DNA of 64,000 nt from Pectobacterium sp013449375 (GCF_048593165.1 NZ_CP184271.1), one strand, 5' to 3'. Counted from the first letter of the stretch, positions 52,124 through 61,323 are shown. Numbers and translations: made by a program. The notes: generated from the letters alone by a model not told the origin.

Positions 52124-53320
52124 ATGCCTGCCGCGTTTTATCAACAACTTACTACACAAATTATGGCAGCACGCACCGAAGGGGTGTTCAAAGAGGAGCG
52201 CATTATTACCTCTGCGCAGCAGGCTGAAATTGAGGTGATGGACAGCAACCGCCTGCTCAACTTCTGCGCCAATAATTATCTTGGTCTGGCGGACAGCCCT
52301 GAACTGATTGCCGCCGCCAAAGCCGGATTGGACAGCCACGGTTTCGGTATGGCCTCGGTGCGCTTCATCTGTGGCACGCAGGATATCCACAAGCAGCTGG
52401 AACGTAAGCTCGCGGATTTTCTGGGAATGGATGACGCGATTCTCTATTCCTCCTGCTTCGATGCCAACGGCGGGCTGTTTGAAACGCTGATGGAAGCGGA
52501 AGATGCGATTATTTCCGATGCGCTCAATCATGCCTCAATCATCGACGGTATTCGGCTATCGAAGGCGCGACGCTACCGCTATGCCAATAACGATATGAAT
52601 CAGTTGGAAGCGCAGTTGCAGCTGGCGAGAGCGGAAGGGGCAAGGCACATCATGATCGCCACTGACGGCGTGTTTTCGATGGATGGCGTGATTGCCGATT
52701 TGCAGGGGATTTGCGATCTGGCGGATCGTTATGACGCGCTCGTGATGGTGGATGATTCCCATGCGGTGGGGTTTGTGGGCGAACAAGGACGCGGAACGCC
52801 TGAACACTGCGGTGTGATGGAGCGTGTCGACATCATTACCGGGACGCTAGGCAAGGCGCTAGGGGGCGCATCGGGGGGATATACGGCGGGCAAACGTGAG
52901 GTGATCGACTGGCTGCGCCAGCGCTCTCGACCCTATCTGTTTTCCAACTCGCTTGCGCCTGCGATTGTCACTGCATCGCTCAGCGTTCTCGATCTGCTGG
53001 AACAGAGTGGCGAACGGCGTGAGCGTCTGTGGGCAAACGCTCGTCTGTTCCGTGAAAAGATGACGGCCGCAGGGTTCACGCTGGCGGGAGCCGATCACGC
53101 CATTATTCCCGTCATGTTGGGTGAGGCGCAGCTGGCGCAGGATTTTGCGCGGGCGCTACAGCGGGAAGGCGTGTACGTCGCCGGCTTTTTCTATCCCGTT
53201 GTTCCCCTCGGTCTGTCGCGTATTCGTACCCAAATGTCGGCCGCCCATACGCCGCAGCAAATCCAATTTGCCGTCGAGGCTTTTACCCGCGTGGGTAAAC
53301 GTCTGGGTGTGATCAACTGA
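52124..53320 (+). CDS. kbl: 2-amino-3-ketobutyrate CoA ligase Kbl
   Basis: PLP-dependent alpha-oxoamine synthase, 398 residues, that cleaves 2-amino-3-ketobutyrate to glycine and acetyl-CoA. The PLP lysine is in ITGTLGKALGGASGGY, and ATDGVFSMDG and VDDSHAVGFVG are conserved. GGGAGAG lies before the ATG. Operon with tdh, ten bases apart, for threonine degradation. Confidence 0.98.
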   Translation: MPAAFYQQLTTQIMAARTEGVFKEERIITSAQQAEIEVMDSNRLLNFCANNYLGLADSPELIAAAKAGLDSHGFGMASVRFICGTQDIHKQLERKLADFLGMDDAILYSSCFDANGGLFETLMEAEDAIISDALNHASIIDGIRLSKARRYRYANNDMNQLEAQLQLARAEGARHIMIATDGVFSMDGVIADLQGICDLADRYDALVMVDDSHAVGFVGEQGRGTPEHCGVMERVDIITGTLGKALGGASGGYTAGKREVIDWLRQRSRPYLFSNSLAPAIVTASLSVLDLLEQSGERRERLWANARLFREKMTAAGFTLAGADHAIIPVMLGEAQLAQDFARALQREGVYVAGFFYPVVPLGLSRIRTQMSAAHTPQQIQFAVEAFTRVGKRLGVIN

Positions 53321-53330
53321 GGAAACCGTC

Positions 53331-54362
53331 ATGAAAGCATTGGCAAAACTGCGGCCAGAAGAAGGCATCTGGATGGTGGATTCCCCCATGCCGGAGCTCG
53401 GGCATAACGACATTATGATTAAAATCCGCAAAAGCGCGATCTGCGGAACGGATGTACATATCTATAACTGGGACGAATGGTCGCAGAAGACGATTCCCGT
53501 TCCGATGGTCGTCGGGCATGAGTACGTTGGCGAAATTGTCGCTATCGGTCAGGAAGTTAACGGTTTTCATATTGGCGATCGGGTCTCTGGCGAAGGGCAC
53601 ATTACCTGCGGCTACTGTCGCAACTGCCGTGCCGGACGGCGTCATTTATGCCGTAATGCTATTGGCGTTGGGGTAAACCGTCCCGGTTCGTTCGCAGAAT
53701 ATCTGGTGATTCCTGCCTATAACGCGTTTCGCATTCCTGACAATATTTCTGATGAGCTAGCCGCCATTTTCGATCCCTTCGGCAATGCGGTGCATACCGC
53801 GCTTTCCTTTGATTTAGTGGGGGAAGATGTCTTGATCGCCGGCGCAGGGCCGATAGGTATGATGGCAGCGGCGGTATGCCGCCACGTTGGTGCAAGGAAT
53901 GTCGTGATTACCGATGTGAATGCGTACCGGCTGGAGCTGGCCAGTAAAATGGGGGCCACGCGCGCCGTCAATGTGGCAGAGGAAAAGCTGGCTGACGTCA
54001 TGATAGAACTGGGCATGACGGAGGGGTTTGATATCGGGCTGGAGATGTCGGGTGCACCGTCAGCCTTTCGTGCCATGTTGAAAGCGATGAATCACGGTGG
54101 CCGCATCGCCATGCTGGGTATTCCGCACGAACCGATGTCGATTGACTGGGGAGAGGTGATTTTTAAGGGGCTGTTTATCAAAGGTATCTATGGACGGGAA
54201 ATGTTCGAAACCTGGTACAAAATGTCGGCGCTGATTCAGTCTGGACTGGATTTGTCACCGATTATCACCCACCGCTTTCACATTGATGAATTTCAGAAAG
54301 GGTTCGATGCCATGCGCTCGGGTCAGTCGGGCAAGGTGATTCTCAATTGGGATGAGACATAA
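53331..54362 (+). CDS. tdh: L-threonine 3-dehydrogenase Tdh
   Basis: 343-residue zinc alcohol-dehydrogenase-family enzyme converting threonine to 2-amino-3-ketobutyrate. The catalytic zinc site is in CGTDVHIYNWDEW and GHEYVGEI. The structural zinc cysteines occur in CGYCRNCRAGRRHLC. NAD binding: AGAGPIGMMAA. Convergent with yibQ. Confidence 0.98.
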   Translation: MKALAKLRPEEGIWMVDSPMPELGHNDIMIKIRKSAICGTDVHIYNWDEWSQKTIPVPMVVGHEYVGEIVAIGQEVNGFHIGDRVSGEGHITCGYCRNCRAGRRHLCRNAIGVGVNRPGSFAEYLVIPAYNAFRIPDNISDELAAIFDPFGNAVHTALSFDLVGEDVLIAGAGPIGMMAAAVCRHVGARNVVITDVNAYRLELASKMGATRAVNVAEEKLADVMIELGMTEGFDIGLEMSGAPSAFRAMLKAMNHGGRIAMLGIPHEPMSIDWGEVIFKGLFIKGIYGREMFETWYKMSALIQSGLDLSPIITHRFHIDEFQKGFDAMRSGQSGKVILNWDET

Positions 54363-54413
54363 CCCTGCCGCAACGAATTTGTGCGATGGCAAAAGGGAAA
54401 CGTACGCCAGGTG

Positions 54414-55379
54414 TTACGGCTGAACGTGCGTTTCGGTGTCGGCTGGAACCACCCAGGTCTGCCAGCGGTGCTTGATAAACATCACTGGGGCGCTTTCCCG
54501 AATGCTGCTGCTCACCAGCCTGAAGAACACATCACTCTTCACTGGTTCCGGCGGCTGTTTGACCCGACACTGCGGGATGCCGCGGAACGGATTACGCGGT
54601 TTAACCGGCTGTTGCGGCTGAGGTTCGTACTGTCGCGCCGGTTCATTCAGTAACTGGCTGGGGCGGACTAAGACAATATCGGCATCCAGCGTGGGCAGCA
54701 TCTGCTGTAAGACGCGGATAGTGGAAGGATGCGGATGCCCGATAGCGATGGCGGAACCGCTGCGGCGGGCAATTTGCACCGCGCGGGTAAACTGCTTACG
54801 AATCTCGGCTTCGTTTTGCGAATCATCCAGAAAGACTTTGCGTTTGATGACGTTGACGCCCGTTCCCGCCGCAGCCTGACTGGATTGGCTGCTACCAATG
54901 GTCATGCTATCAAGGAAGTAAAGCTGATAGGCGCTTAGCGCCTGCATGACTTTTTGCATGCCGGGCAGGCTGGCGGTCATCGCGCTGCCCATATGGTTGT
55001 TCAACCCCACGGCGTAAGGCACGTTATTGACCGACTGGCGAATAATGCGCTGGATTTCATCACTGCTCATGTCCGGGCGTAACGTGTCACGCTCCAGCGG
55101 CTGCTTGCTCATCGGTGCCATTGGCAGATGGATCAAGACTTCTCGCCCTTGCTGGTGGGCTTTGGTCGCCATTTCACGGGCGTACGGCGCATTGGGCAAT
55201 ACCGCAACGGAAATCGCCGTTGGCATTGCCAGAACCTGGTTCTCATTGTGCGGACGATAGCCGAAATCATCGATGACGATGGAAAGTTTCCCAGCCAGCG
55301 CTAAAGGAGACAACGCGAGCAGACCCAATGCCAGTAACGGTGTTTTGGTTAAATATGACAAGACTATCTTCCTAGCCAA
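54414..55379 (-). CDS. yibQ: YibQ, divergent polysaccharide deacetylase family
   Basis: 321 residues. A signal peptide is present (basic MARKIVLSYLTK, hydrophobic core, ALA/GK). The deacetylase-like barrel has SIVIDDFGYRP, HLPMAP, NNHMGSAMT and FLDSMT, with metal-ligand-like Asp and His. Function is not established. The start overlaps the end of envC by 16 bases, as in E. coli. The C-terminal Pro/Gln-rich tail after PARQYEPQPQQP is probably disordered. Confidence 0.9.
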   Translation of the reverse strand: MARKIVLSYLTKTPLLALGLLALSPLALAGKLSIVIDDFGYRPHNENQVLAMPTAISVAVLPNAPYAREMATKAHQQGREVLIHLPMAPMSKQPLERDTLRPDMSSDEIQRIIRQSVNNVPYAVGLNNHMGSAMTASLPGMQKVMQALSAYQLYFLDSMTIGSSQSSQAAAGTGVNVIKRKVFLDDSQNEAEIRKQFTRAVQIARRSGSAIAIGHPHPSTIRVLQQMLPTLDADIVLVRPSQLLNEPARQYEPQPQQPVKPRNPFRGIPQCRVKQPPEPVKSDVFFRLVSSSIRESAPVMFIKHRWQTWVVPADTETHVQP

Positions 55380-56665
55380 GGTTGTGGATTGACCGCCTGA
55401 CCCTGACGACGGATTTCAAAATACAGCCCAGGCTTGCTCTGCCCGCCGCTGGTGCCAACCAGCGCAATAGGTTGACCGGCTTTGACCTGAACGCCAACGG
55501 AGACCAACGCGCTTTGGTTATAACCGTACAGGCTCATATCGCCTTTACCATGCTGAACGACAACGACCAACCCATAGCCCTGTAGCCAGTCAGCCATTAG
55601 TACGGTCCCATCGGCAATGGCTTTCACCTCTGTACCTTCCGGCGCGGCAATCACCAGCCCTTTCCAGCGTAGTTCACCCTGTAGCGGTTCGCCGAAACGA
55701 TGTTCGATGCGGCCGTTGACTGGCCAGATAGCCTGACCTGAAGGTCGCCCTAAACCGCCAGTTCGCGCCATAAGTGAGCGTTCACCTTCCGTAGGTTTGT
55801 AGCTGCTGCCGCTGCGTTTGGCCTGTTCTTCCTTCGCACGAACTTTGGCGGCCTCACGCGCTTCTCGTTCGGCGCGGGCTTTCGCTTCTCGCTCGGCGCG
55901 AGCGATCTGGTCGCGCAGCCGGGTTTCATTCTGGCGCAGCTCCGTCAACTGCTGCTGATCTTTTTCCAGCGAACTTTCCAGCGTCGACAGCGTTTTTTTC
56001 CGATCGGACTGCGCCTGCTCCAGCGTCTGCTGTTGCTGCTGTTGGTCACTCAGCAGCGTTTTTTGCTGCGTCTGCTTTTGTTCCAACTGACGTTTTTGGT
56101 CAGCCAGTTCCACGCGGGTTTGCTGCAATTCGTGGATGGATTTCTGGCGAGCTTCATTCAGGTAGCCGAAGTAGGCGAGGATGCGTTCGTTGCGCTGGCT
56201 TTCCTCTCCGCTCAGCATTAATTGCAGCGCGCTGTGCTGGCCTTGCCGGAAGGCGGCGTCAAGCTGACGGGAGAGCAGCGTTTGTTGCTTATCCTGCTGA
56301 GATTGCAGCTTGGCGATAGACGCGCTGAGGCTGGTTAATTCTTTATTTAGCGTGGACAGCGTATTGCGCGTTTCATGCAGTTGACGACTGGCCTGAGAGA
56401 TAGACTGCTCCTGCTTTTTCAACTGTTGGACTAACGCACTGCGCTGCTTTTGTTGCTCTTGAACGCTTTTTTCTTTTGCGGCGATATCTTGTTGCAGGGT
56501 CTTGAGCTGCGCCTGATTATCTTCCGCCTGGCTGAGCGCGGGCAACAGCAAAACGCCAACGCAGAGCGCGCTGACGCAGCGGGTGAGCAGCCTTTGCAAT
56601 GCGGATAAATGGCGATCGGCGCTACATGCCACTCGACTCTGTACAAATAACGCGTTTTTACTCAT
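55364..56665 (-). CDS. envC: Murein hydrolase activator EnvC
   Basis: Periplasmic activator of the amidases AmiA and AmiB at the division septum, recruited by FtsEX. 433 residues. An N-terminal signal region (LTRCVSALCVGVLLLPALSQA) is followed by two long coiled coils (about 50-270) rich in Gln, Lys and Glu. The C-terminal LytM domain (about 325-430, HRFGEPLQGELRWKGLVI to GLYFEIRRQGQAVNP) is of the degenerate type, lacking the usual HxH zinc site, as in E. coli EnvC. In E. coli gpmM precedes it; here it does not. Confidence 0.95.
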   Translation of the reverse strand: MSKNALFVQSRVACSADRHLSALQRLLTRCVSALCVGVLLLPALSQAEDNQAQLKTLQQDIAAKEKSVQEQQKQRSALVQQLKKQEQSISQASRQLHETRNTLSTLNKELTSLSASIAKLQSQQDKQQTLLSRQLDAAFRQGQHSALQLMLSGEESQRNERILAYFGYLNEARQKSIHELQQTRVELADQKRQLEQKQTQQKTLLSDQQQQQQTLEQAQSDRKKTLSTLESSLEKDQQQLTELRQNETRLRDQIARAEREAKARAEREAREAAKVRAKEEQAKRSGSSYKPTEGERSLMARTGGLGRPSGQAIWPVNGRIEHRFGEPLQGELRWKGLVIAAPEGTEVKAIADGTVLMADWLQGYGLVVVVQHGKGDMSLYGYNQSALVSVGVQVKAGQPIALVGTSGGQSKPGLYFEIRRQGQAVNPQPWLGR

Positions 56666-57029
56666 AGCGGTGAATTATTCCACGATGAACAGCGGCTTAC
56701 CAGTTGTCTCTTGTCTGATTTCTATTTCCAGACGTGACAAGCATGGCACAAAGACGGGCATCTATGCGCATCAATAATGGATAAATGGAAAGCTCTGCGC
56801 ATAAAATGAAGGAATGGCATTATTGGGTATGCCAGTTTCTGTGGCCTGCTCTCTCTGGCTGGCGTCGGTGTTGGGATGGCGTTAAATCGCTATCCTGGAA
56901 ATTTTTGGGTATCGCGCCGCAGATTCGATACGCTATGTTGGCTTACTGGCTGTAATTGCCGTATCGCGCAGGTATACTCAGGAACCTTATATTTTTGTTG
57001 ATTAACTGATCCGGGAGTCGTTACACCCC
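56666..57029. other. 364-base spacer between envC and yibN
   Basis: In E. coli gpmM (phosphoglycerate mutase) lies between yibN and envC; no trace of it is seen here. The stretch holds one small tryptophan-rich frame (56806-56955), a TATACT at 56974-56979 that could be the -10 of yibN, and nothing else I recognise. Confidence 0.6.
56806..56955 (+). CDS. Possible small tryptophan-rich protein
   Basis: An ATG-to-TAA frame of 49 codons reading MKEWHYWVCQFLWPALSGW at its start, with eight Trp. No good ribosome binding site precedes it, though a ten-codon frame (MDKWKALRIK) ends in an ATGA overlap with its start. It ends 74 bases before yibN. Trp richness in so short a frame is unusual, but the frame may be chance. 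Confidence 0.2.
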   Translation: MKEWHYWVCQFLWPALSGWRRCWDGVKSLSWKFLGIAPQIRYAMLAYWL

Positions 57030-57461
57030 ATGCAAGAGATTATGCCATTCATTAGCAAGAACCCTATTTTGAGCATTTCCTGGGTTGCACTGTTGGTTGC
57101 GGTTATCGTGCTTACTGTGAAGAGTAAACTGTCGAACGTAAAAGAAGTGGTTCGCGGTGAAGCGATCCGCCTGATTAATAAAGAAGATGCTGTCGTCGTC
57201 GATATCCGTAACCGTGATGACTATCGCCGTGGCCATATTGCCAGCGCATTTAACCTGTTGCCGAACGACATTAAGAACGGCAGTGTAGGTGAACTTGAAA
57301 AACATAAGTCGCAGCCGATTATCGTGGTTTGCGCCAATGGCCTCTCTTCACGTGAAGCGGCCGAAAATTTGTTCAAAGCGGGCTTTGAGCGTGTGCAGAT
57401 ACTGAAAGACGGCCTGGCTGGCTGGAGTGGTGAGAATCTGCCTTTAGTCCGCGGCAAGTAA
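57030..57461 (+). CDS. yibN: YibN, membrane-anchored rhodanese-like protein
   Basis: 143 residues. One N-terminal membrane helix (about 13-31, ILSISWVALLVAVIVLTV) precedes a single rhodanese domain (about 40-140). The active-site Cys is in VVCANGLSSREAAE. It presumably handles sulfane sulfur at the inner membrane; the precise role is unknown. In E. coli grxC follows it; here 204 bases without a gene lead to secB. Confidence 0.93.
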   Translation: MQEIMPFISKNPILSISWVALLVAVIVLTVKSKLSNVKEVVRGEAIRLINKEDAVVVDIRNRDDYRRGHIASAFNLLPNDIKNGSVGELEKHKSQPIIVVCANGLSSREAAENLFKAGFERVQILKDGLAGWSGENLPLVRGK

Positions 57462-57665
57462 CACGGTTTGTGGTAAAACTATCCTCGTCGTGCCGTGTGT
57501 GATCAGTCATCGTTGTGATAAGTCATACGCAGCGAAAATGGCAACGATTTGGCAGGATAATCGACAGGCTGATTGCAGTACGATAATGACTGAACTGTGC
57601 TGACGTCCGCCTATTTATGACGACGGAAGACGTCAAAAAAATCTAACAAAAGGGTATTACTTAAC

Positions 57666-58136
57666 ATGTCTGAACAAAACAACACAGAAATGGCTTTCCA
57701 GATCCAGCGTATTTACACCAAAGATATCTCTTTTGAAGCGCCAAATGCGCCTCAGGTGTTCCAGCAGGAATGGCAGCCGGAAGTAAAACTGGATCTGGAT
57801 ACGGCCTCGAGCCAACTGGCTGATGACATCTATGAAGTTGTTCTGCGCGTGACTGTAACGGCTTCTCTGGGTGAAGAAACTGCGTTTCTGTGTGAAGTTC
57901 AGCAAGGCGGTATCTTTACCGTTGGCGGCATTGAAGGAACTCAACTGGCGCACTGCCTGGGCGCATACTGCCCGAACATTCTGTTCCCTTACGCGCGCGA
58001 GTGCATCACCAGCCTGGTTTCTCGCGGTACCTTCCCGCAACTGAACCTGGCACCAGTTAACTTTGATGCGCTGTTCATGAACTACCTGCAGCAGCAGACC
58101 GAAGGTGAAGGCGCTGCGCAGCATCAGGATGCTTGA
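57666..58136 (+). CDS. secB: Protein-export chaperone SecB
   Basis: 156 residues, acidic tetramer-forming chaperone that holds pre-proteins unfolded for SecA. MSEQNNTEMAFQIQRIYTKD and the conserved NILFPYAREC region are present. AAAAGGGTATTACTTAAC precedes the ATG. Its stop overlaps the gpsA start (TGATG). Confidence 0.98.
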   Translation: MSEQNNTEMAFQIQRIYTKDISFEAPNAPQVFQQEWQPEVKLDLDTASSQLADDIYEVVLRVTVTASLGEETAFLCEVQQGGIFTVGGIEGTQLAHCLGAYCPNILFPYARECITSLVSRGTFPQLNLAPVNFDALFMNYLQQQTEGEGAAQHQDA

Positions 58137-59155
58137 TGAACGCGTCTGACGCTTCCATGACCGTCATCGGTGCCGGTTCGTACGGCACCGCATTGGCCAT
58201 TACGCTGGCGCGTAATGGCCATCGAGTTGTGCTGTGGGGCCACAACTCTGCACACATTCAGGCGTTAGAGGCTGCCCGCTGTAATCAGGCGTTTCTGCCG
58301 GATGTGCCTTTCCCCGATTCGCTACAGTTGGAAACCAATCTGGCGCAGGCGCTCGCTGCCAGCAGAAACGTGCTGGTTGTGGTGCCGAGCCATGTGTTTG
58401 GTGATGTTCTGCGTCAGTTGAAACCGTATTTACGAGCCGATGCACGTATCGTGTGGGCGACAAAAGGGCTGGAAGCCGAAACGGGACGTTTATTGCAGGA
58501 TGTTGCCCGCGAAGCGTTGGGCGACACTATTCCGCTTGCGGTGGTCTCCGGCCCGACGTTTGCCAAAGAATTAGCGGCCGGTATGCCAACGGCGATTGCT
58601 CTGGCATCAACGGACAGTGAATTTGCCGACGACTTACAGCGGCTGCTGCACTGTGGGAAGAGCTTCCGCGTATACAGCAACCCGGATTTTATCGGCGTGC
58701 AACTGGGTGGGGCGGTGAAAAATGTCATCGCTATCGGTGCCGGGATGTCTGACGGCATTGGGTTTGGCGCGAATGCACGAACCGCATTGATCACCCGCGG
58801 GTTGGCAGAAATGACTCGGCTTGGCACGGCGCTGGGTGCCGATCCCTCGACTTTCATGGGGATGGCTGGGCTGGGCGATCTGGTGCTGACCTGTACTGAT
58901 AATCAGTCCCGTAACCGGCGCTTCGGTATGATGCTCGGGCAGGGAATGGATGTACAGAGCGCGCAGGATAGTATTGGTCAGGTTGTTGAAGGGTATCGCA
59001 ATACGAAAGAGGTGCTGGCGTTAGCGCAGCGCTACGGCGTTGAAATGCCGATTACCGAACAACTCTGGCAAGTTCTGTATTGCGGAAAAGACGCCCGAGA
59101 GGCGGCGCTGAGCCTACTGGGGCGCACGCGTAAAGACGAAACCGCCAGGTTATAA
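58136..59155 (+). CDS. gpsA: Glycerol-3-phosphate dehydrogenase [NAD(P)+] GpsA
   Basis: Makes sn-glycerol-3-phosphate for phospholipids. 339 residues from the ATG at 58136, the E. coli length; a TTG one codon earlier is less likely. NAD site VIGAGSYGTALA, the catalytic Lys in GAVKNVIAIGAGM and GPTFAKELA are intact. Coupled to secB by stop-start overlap. Confidence 0.98.
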   Translation: MNASDASMTVIGAGSYGTALAITLARNGHRVVLWGHNSAHIQALEAARCNQAFLPDVPFPDSLQLETNLAQALAASRNVLVVVPSHVFGDVLRQLKPYLRADARIVWATKGLEAETGRLLQDVAREALGDTIPLAVVSGPTFAKELAAGMPTAIALASTDSEFADDLQRLLHCGKSFRVYSNPDFIGVQLGGAVKNVIAIGAGMSDGIGFGANARTALITRGLAEMTRLGTALGADPSTFMGMAGLGDLVLTCTDNQSRNRRFGMMLGQGMDVQSAQDSIGQVVEGYRNTKEVLALAQRYGVEMPITEQLWQVLYCGKDAREAALSLLGRTRKDETARL

Positions 59156-59302
59156 AACACGTCGTTCTATGCTGCACTGGGCTTCCTAATCTGGGAGGCT
59201 CATAGTATGTTCATTTTCTTGTATGCGAGCGGCGGTGCTACTAAGCCTGCCGTTTGATAACAGATATACGTTGTGGTGTGTGGTATCTCGGAGAGTAAGG
59301 TG

Positions 59303-60124
59303 ATGTCGACAGAAGAACTGGAACTGGTCTGGACCAATATCAAAGCAGAAGCGCGCAGTCTTGCAGACTGTGAACCGATGCTGGCCAGCTTTTTTCATGC
59401 CACGTTGCTGAAGCACGAGAATCTGGGTAGCGCACTGAGCTATATGCTGGCGAACAAGCTGGCAAATGCGATCATGCCCGCCATCGCTATTCGTGAAGTG
59501 GTGGAAGAAGCCTACGACGCCGATCCACAGATGATTATTTCTGCTGCGCGTGATATTCAGGCCGTCTGCCTGCGCGACCCCGCGGTGGATAAATACTCGA
59601 CGCCATTGCTCTACCTGAAAGGGTTTCATGCACTACAAGCTTACCGTATTGGCCATTGGCTGTGGTCGCAGGATCGTAGAGCGTTGGCGGTCTACTTCCA
59701 AAATCAGATCTCGGTTTCTTTCGGCGTCGATATCCACCCAGCGGCGCGAATCGGTTGCGGGATCATGCTCGATCATGCGACAGGTATTGTGATCGGCGAA
59801 ACCGCGGTGGTTGAAAATGATGTCTCTATTTTGCAATCCGTGACGCTGGGCGGGACGGGTAAAACGAGCGGCGATCGTCACCCTAAAATTCGCGAAGGCG
59901 TGATGATTGGTGCGGGTGCGAAAATTCTGGGGAACATTGAAGTGGGCTGTGGCGCGAAAATTGGCGCCGGTTCTGTCGTGCTGCAATCCGTTCCTCCACA
60001 CACGACGGCGGCAGGTGTCCCCGCTCGTATTGTCGGTCGACCGGAAAGCGATAAACCGGCTATGGATATGGATCAGTATTTCAACGGCATCAATCGTGGC
60101 TTCGAATATGGTGATGGTATTTAG
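59303..60124 (+). CDS. cysE: Serine acetyltransferase CysE
   Basis: First committed enzyme of cysteine synthesis, forming O-acetylserine. 273 residues from the ATG at 59303 (MSTEELELVWTNIKAEARS), the E. coli length, with GTAAGGTG in front; ten extra upstream codons are not supported. Left-handed beta-helix hexapeptide repeats run from about 140 to 240 (GCGIMLDHATGIVIGETAVV), and the C-terminal Ile that docks into CysK is present (YGDGI). Confidence 0.98.
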   Translation: MSTEELELVWTNIKAEARSLADCEPMLASFFHATLLKHENLGSALSYMLANKLANAIMPAIAIREVVEEAYDADPQMIISAARDIQAVCLRDPAVDKYSTPLLYLKGFHALQAYRIGHWLWSQDRRALAVYFQNQISVSFGVDIHPAARIGCGIMLDHATGIVIGETAVVENDVSILQSVTLGGTGKTSGDRHPKIREGVMIGAGAKILGNIEVGCGAKIGAGSVVLQSVPPHTTAAGVPARIVGRPESDKPAMDMDQYFNGINRGFEYGDGI

Positions 60125-60188
60125 CCTCTCAGCATCGGCGATTCACCGCTTTTGCTATCAATCTGGAACAGTTCCCCATCAGAGCATA

Positions 60189-60216
60189 AACCACCTATGA
60201 ATAAGGTGGTTTTTTG
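60189..60216 (+). terminator. Intrinsic terminator of secB-gpsA-cysE
   Basis: AACCACCT and AGGTGGTT form an 8-bp stem followed by a T-run, 65 bases after the cysE stop. The rest of the 311-base cysE-pagP spacer is AT-rich and has no gene; no clear PhoP box with the correct 11-base repeat spacing was found. Confidence 0.88.
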
Positions 60217-60435
60217 CTATTTTTGCTAAGAAACGTCTGAAATCGGTACTGAATTCACTATCTATTTAAGCAAGGTTGCTATTTATCCCTGCATAATAGA
60301 ACGGATATTTTAGTTGACCGTTTATATAGGCAGATAGCGCAAGTTGAACTATATATTTTGGTAACGACCAAGGATCACTTTGCTTGGATTGCCTTTGTTT
60401 GAATGGAATCGTGACGCTATTGCAGAGAACATGAT

Positions 60436-61074
60436 ATGTATTTGAAGCGAACTGTAATCACGCTGAGTTTGAGTACACTCTTCGTTATCCCTTCCTTGAG
60501 CTACGCAGAAGCAGATATAAATAATACGGATAGCGTGGCTAACCGTACCCTTACAGCGGTCGATTCCAATGATTTGGCATCGGATAAGCAGAGTGAAAGC
60601 TGGTGGCAGAGAAGTAAAAATAACGTGTCTGCGACCTGGAATTCGCCGCAAAGCCACGATATTTATATCCCAGCGATTACCTGGCACAACCGCTGGACGT
60701 ACGATAAAGAAAAGACTGATCGATATAATGAAAGGCCGTGGGGCGCGGGCTACGGTGTTTCCCGTTTGGATAAAGACGGGGATTGGCACGGGCTTTATAT
60801 TATGGCATTTAAAGATTCCTATAATAAATGGGAACCTATCGGTGGTTATGGTTATGAAAAGCGCTGGCGGCCAACCCGCGATCAGGATTTTCAACTGGGA
60901 CTGGGTTTTACGGCTGGTGTAACCATGCGTGACAACTGGAACTATATTCCTATCCCTGTATTACTACCTCTGGCATCAATTAGTTATAAAAAACTCTCTT
61001 TCCAGGCGACTTACATCCCCGGTACATATAATAACGGTAATGTTTTCTTTGCCTGGCTCAGATGGCAGATTTAA
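60436..61074 (+). CDS. pagP: Lipid A palmitoyltransferase PagP
   Basis: Outer-membrane eight-stranded barrel enzyme that moves palmitate from phospholipid to lipid A, giving resistance to cationic peptides. 212 residues with signal peptide (MYLKRTVITLSLSTLF, cleavage near SYA/EA). Catalytic residues are seen in ITWHNRW (His) and MAFKDSYNKWEP (Asp, Ser). Compared with E. coli it has about 25 extra residues between the signal peptide and the first amphipathic helix. It is a LPS-modifying gene outside the waa locus. Confidence 0.95.
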   Translation: MYLKRTVITLSLSTLFVIPSLSYAEADINNTDSVANRTLTAVDSNDLASDKQSESWWQRSKNNVSATWNSPQSHDIYIPAITWHNRWTYDKEKTDRYNERPWGAGYGVSRLDKDGDWHGLYIMAFKDSYNKWEPIGGYGYEKRWRPTRDQDFQLGLGFTAGVTMRDNWNYIPIPVLLPLASISYKKLSFQATYIPGTYNNGNVFFAWLRWQI

Positions 61075-61087
61075 TTTTTCGGTTATC

Positions 61088-61120
61088 GAGCCTCCTTTAT
61101 TTCATGAAAAGAGGCTCTAA
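61088..61120 (+). terminator. Probable terminator of pagP
   Basis: GAGCCTCCTTT and AAAAGAGGCTC pair with one mismatch, 14 bases after the pagP stop. The following TAATTATTT is T-rich but not a pure T-run, so termination strength is uncertain. Confidence 0.65.
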
Positions 61121-61263
61121 TTATTTGATAAAATATTCCGTTGGCTGAATATATTTGGTGGTGTAAATGTTACTTGGGAAATGTTTATTTAATGCCGTTT
61201 CTCTCATTGTGACATTCACTCGTCCGTTTGTTTGTTATTTGCCCTGATGTAAACCACATTGAC

Positions 61264-61276
61264 TGAAATTCATTCA
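61264..61276. promoter_or_regulatory. MetR site upstream of yigM
   Basis: TGAAATTCATTCA fits the MetR consensus TGAANNTNNTTCA at all fixed positions and is part of a longer palindrome, TGACTGAA-ATTCA-TTCAGTCA (61260-61280). It is 48-60 bases before the yigM start. Confidence 0.6.
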
Positions 61277-61323
61277 GTCATCTCCGTTACAATGGCGAGA
61301 CTTTTTCCTAAGCGGATGTTGTT

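Noticed and set aside
60239..60435. PhoP box before pagP
   Set aside because: GTTTA-like words occur (for example GTTGACCGTTTA), but none has the 11-base direct-repeat spacing of PhoP sites.
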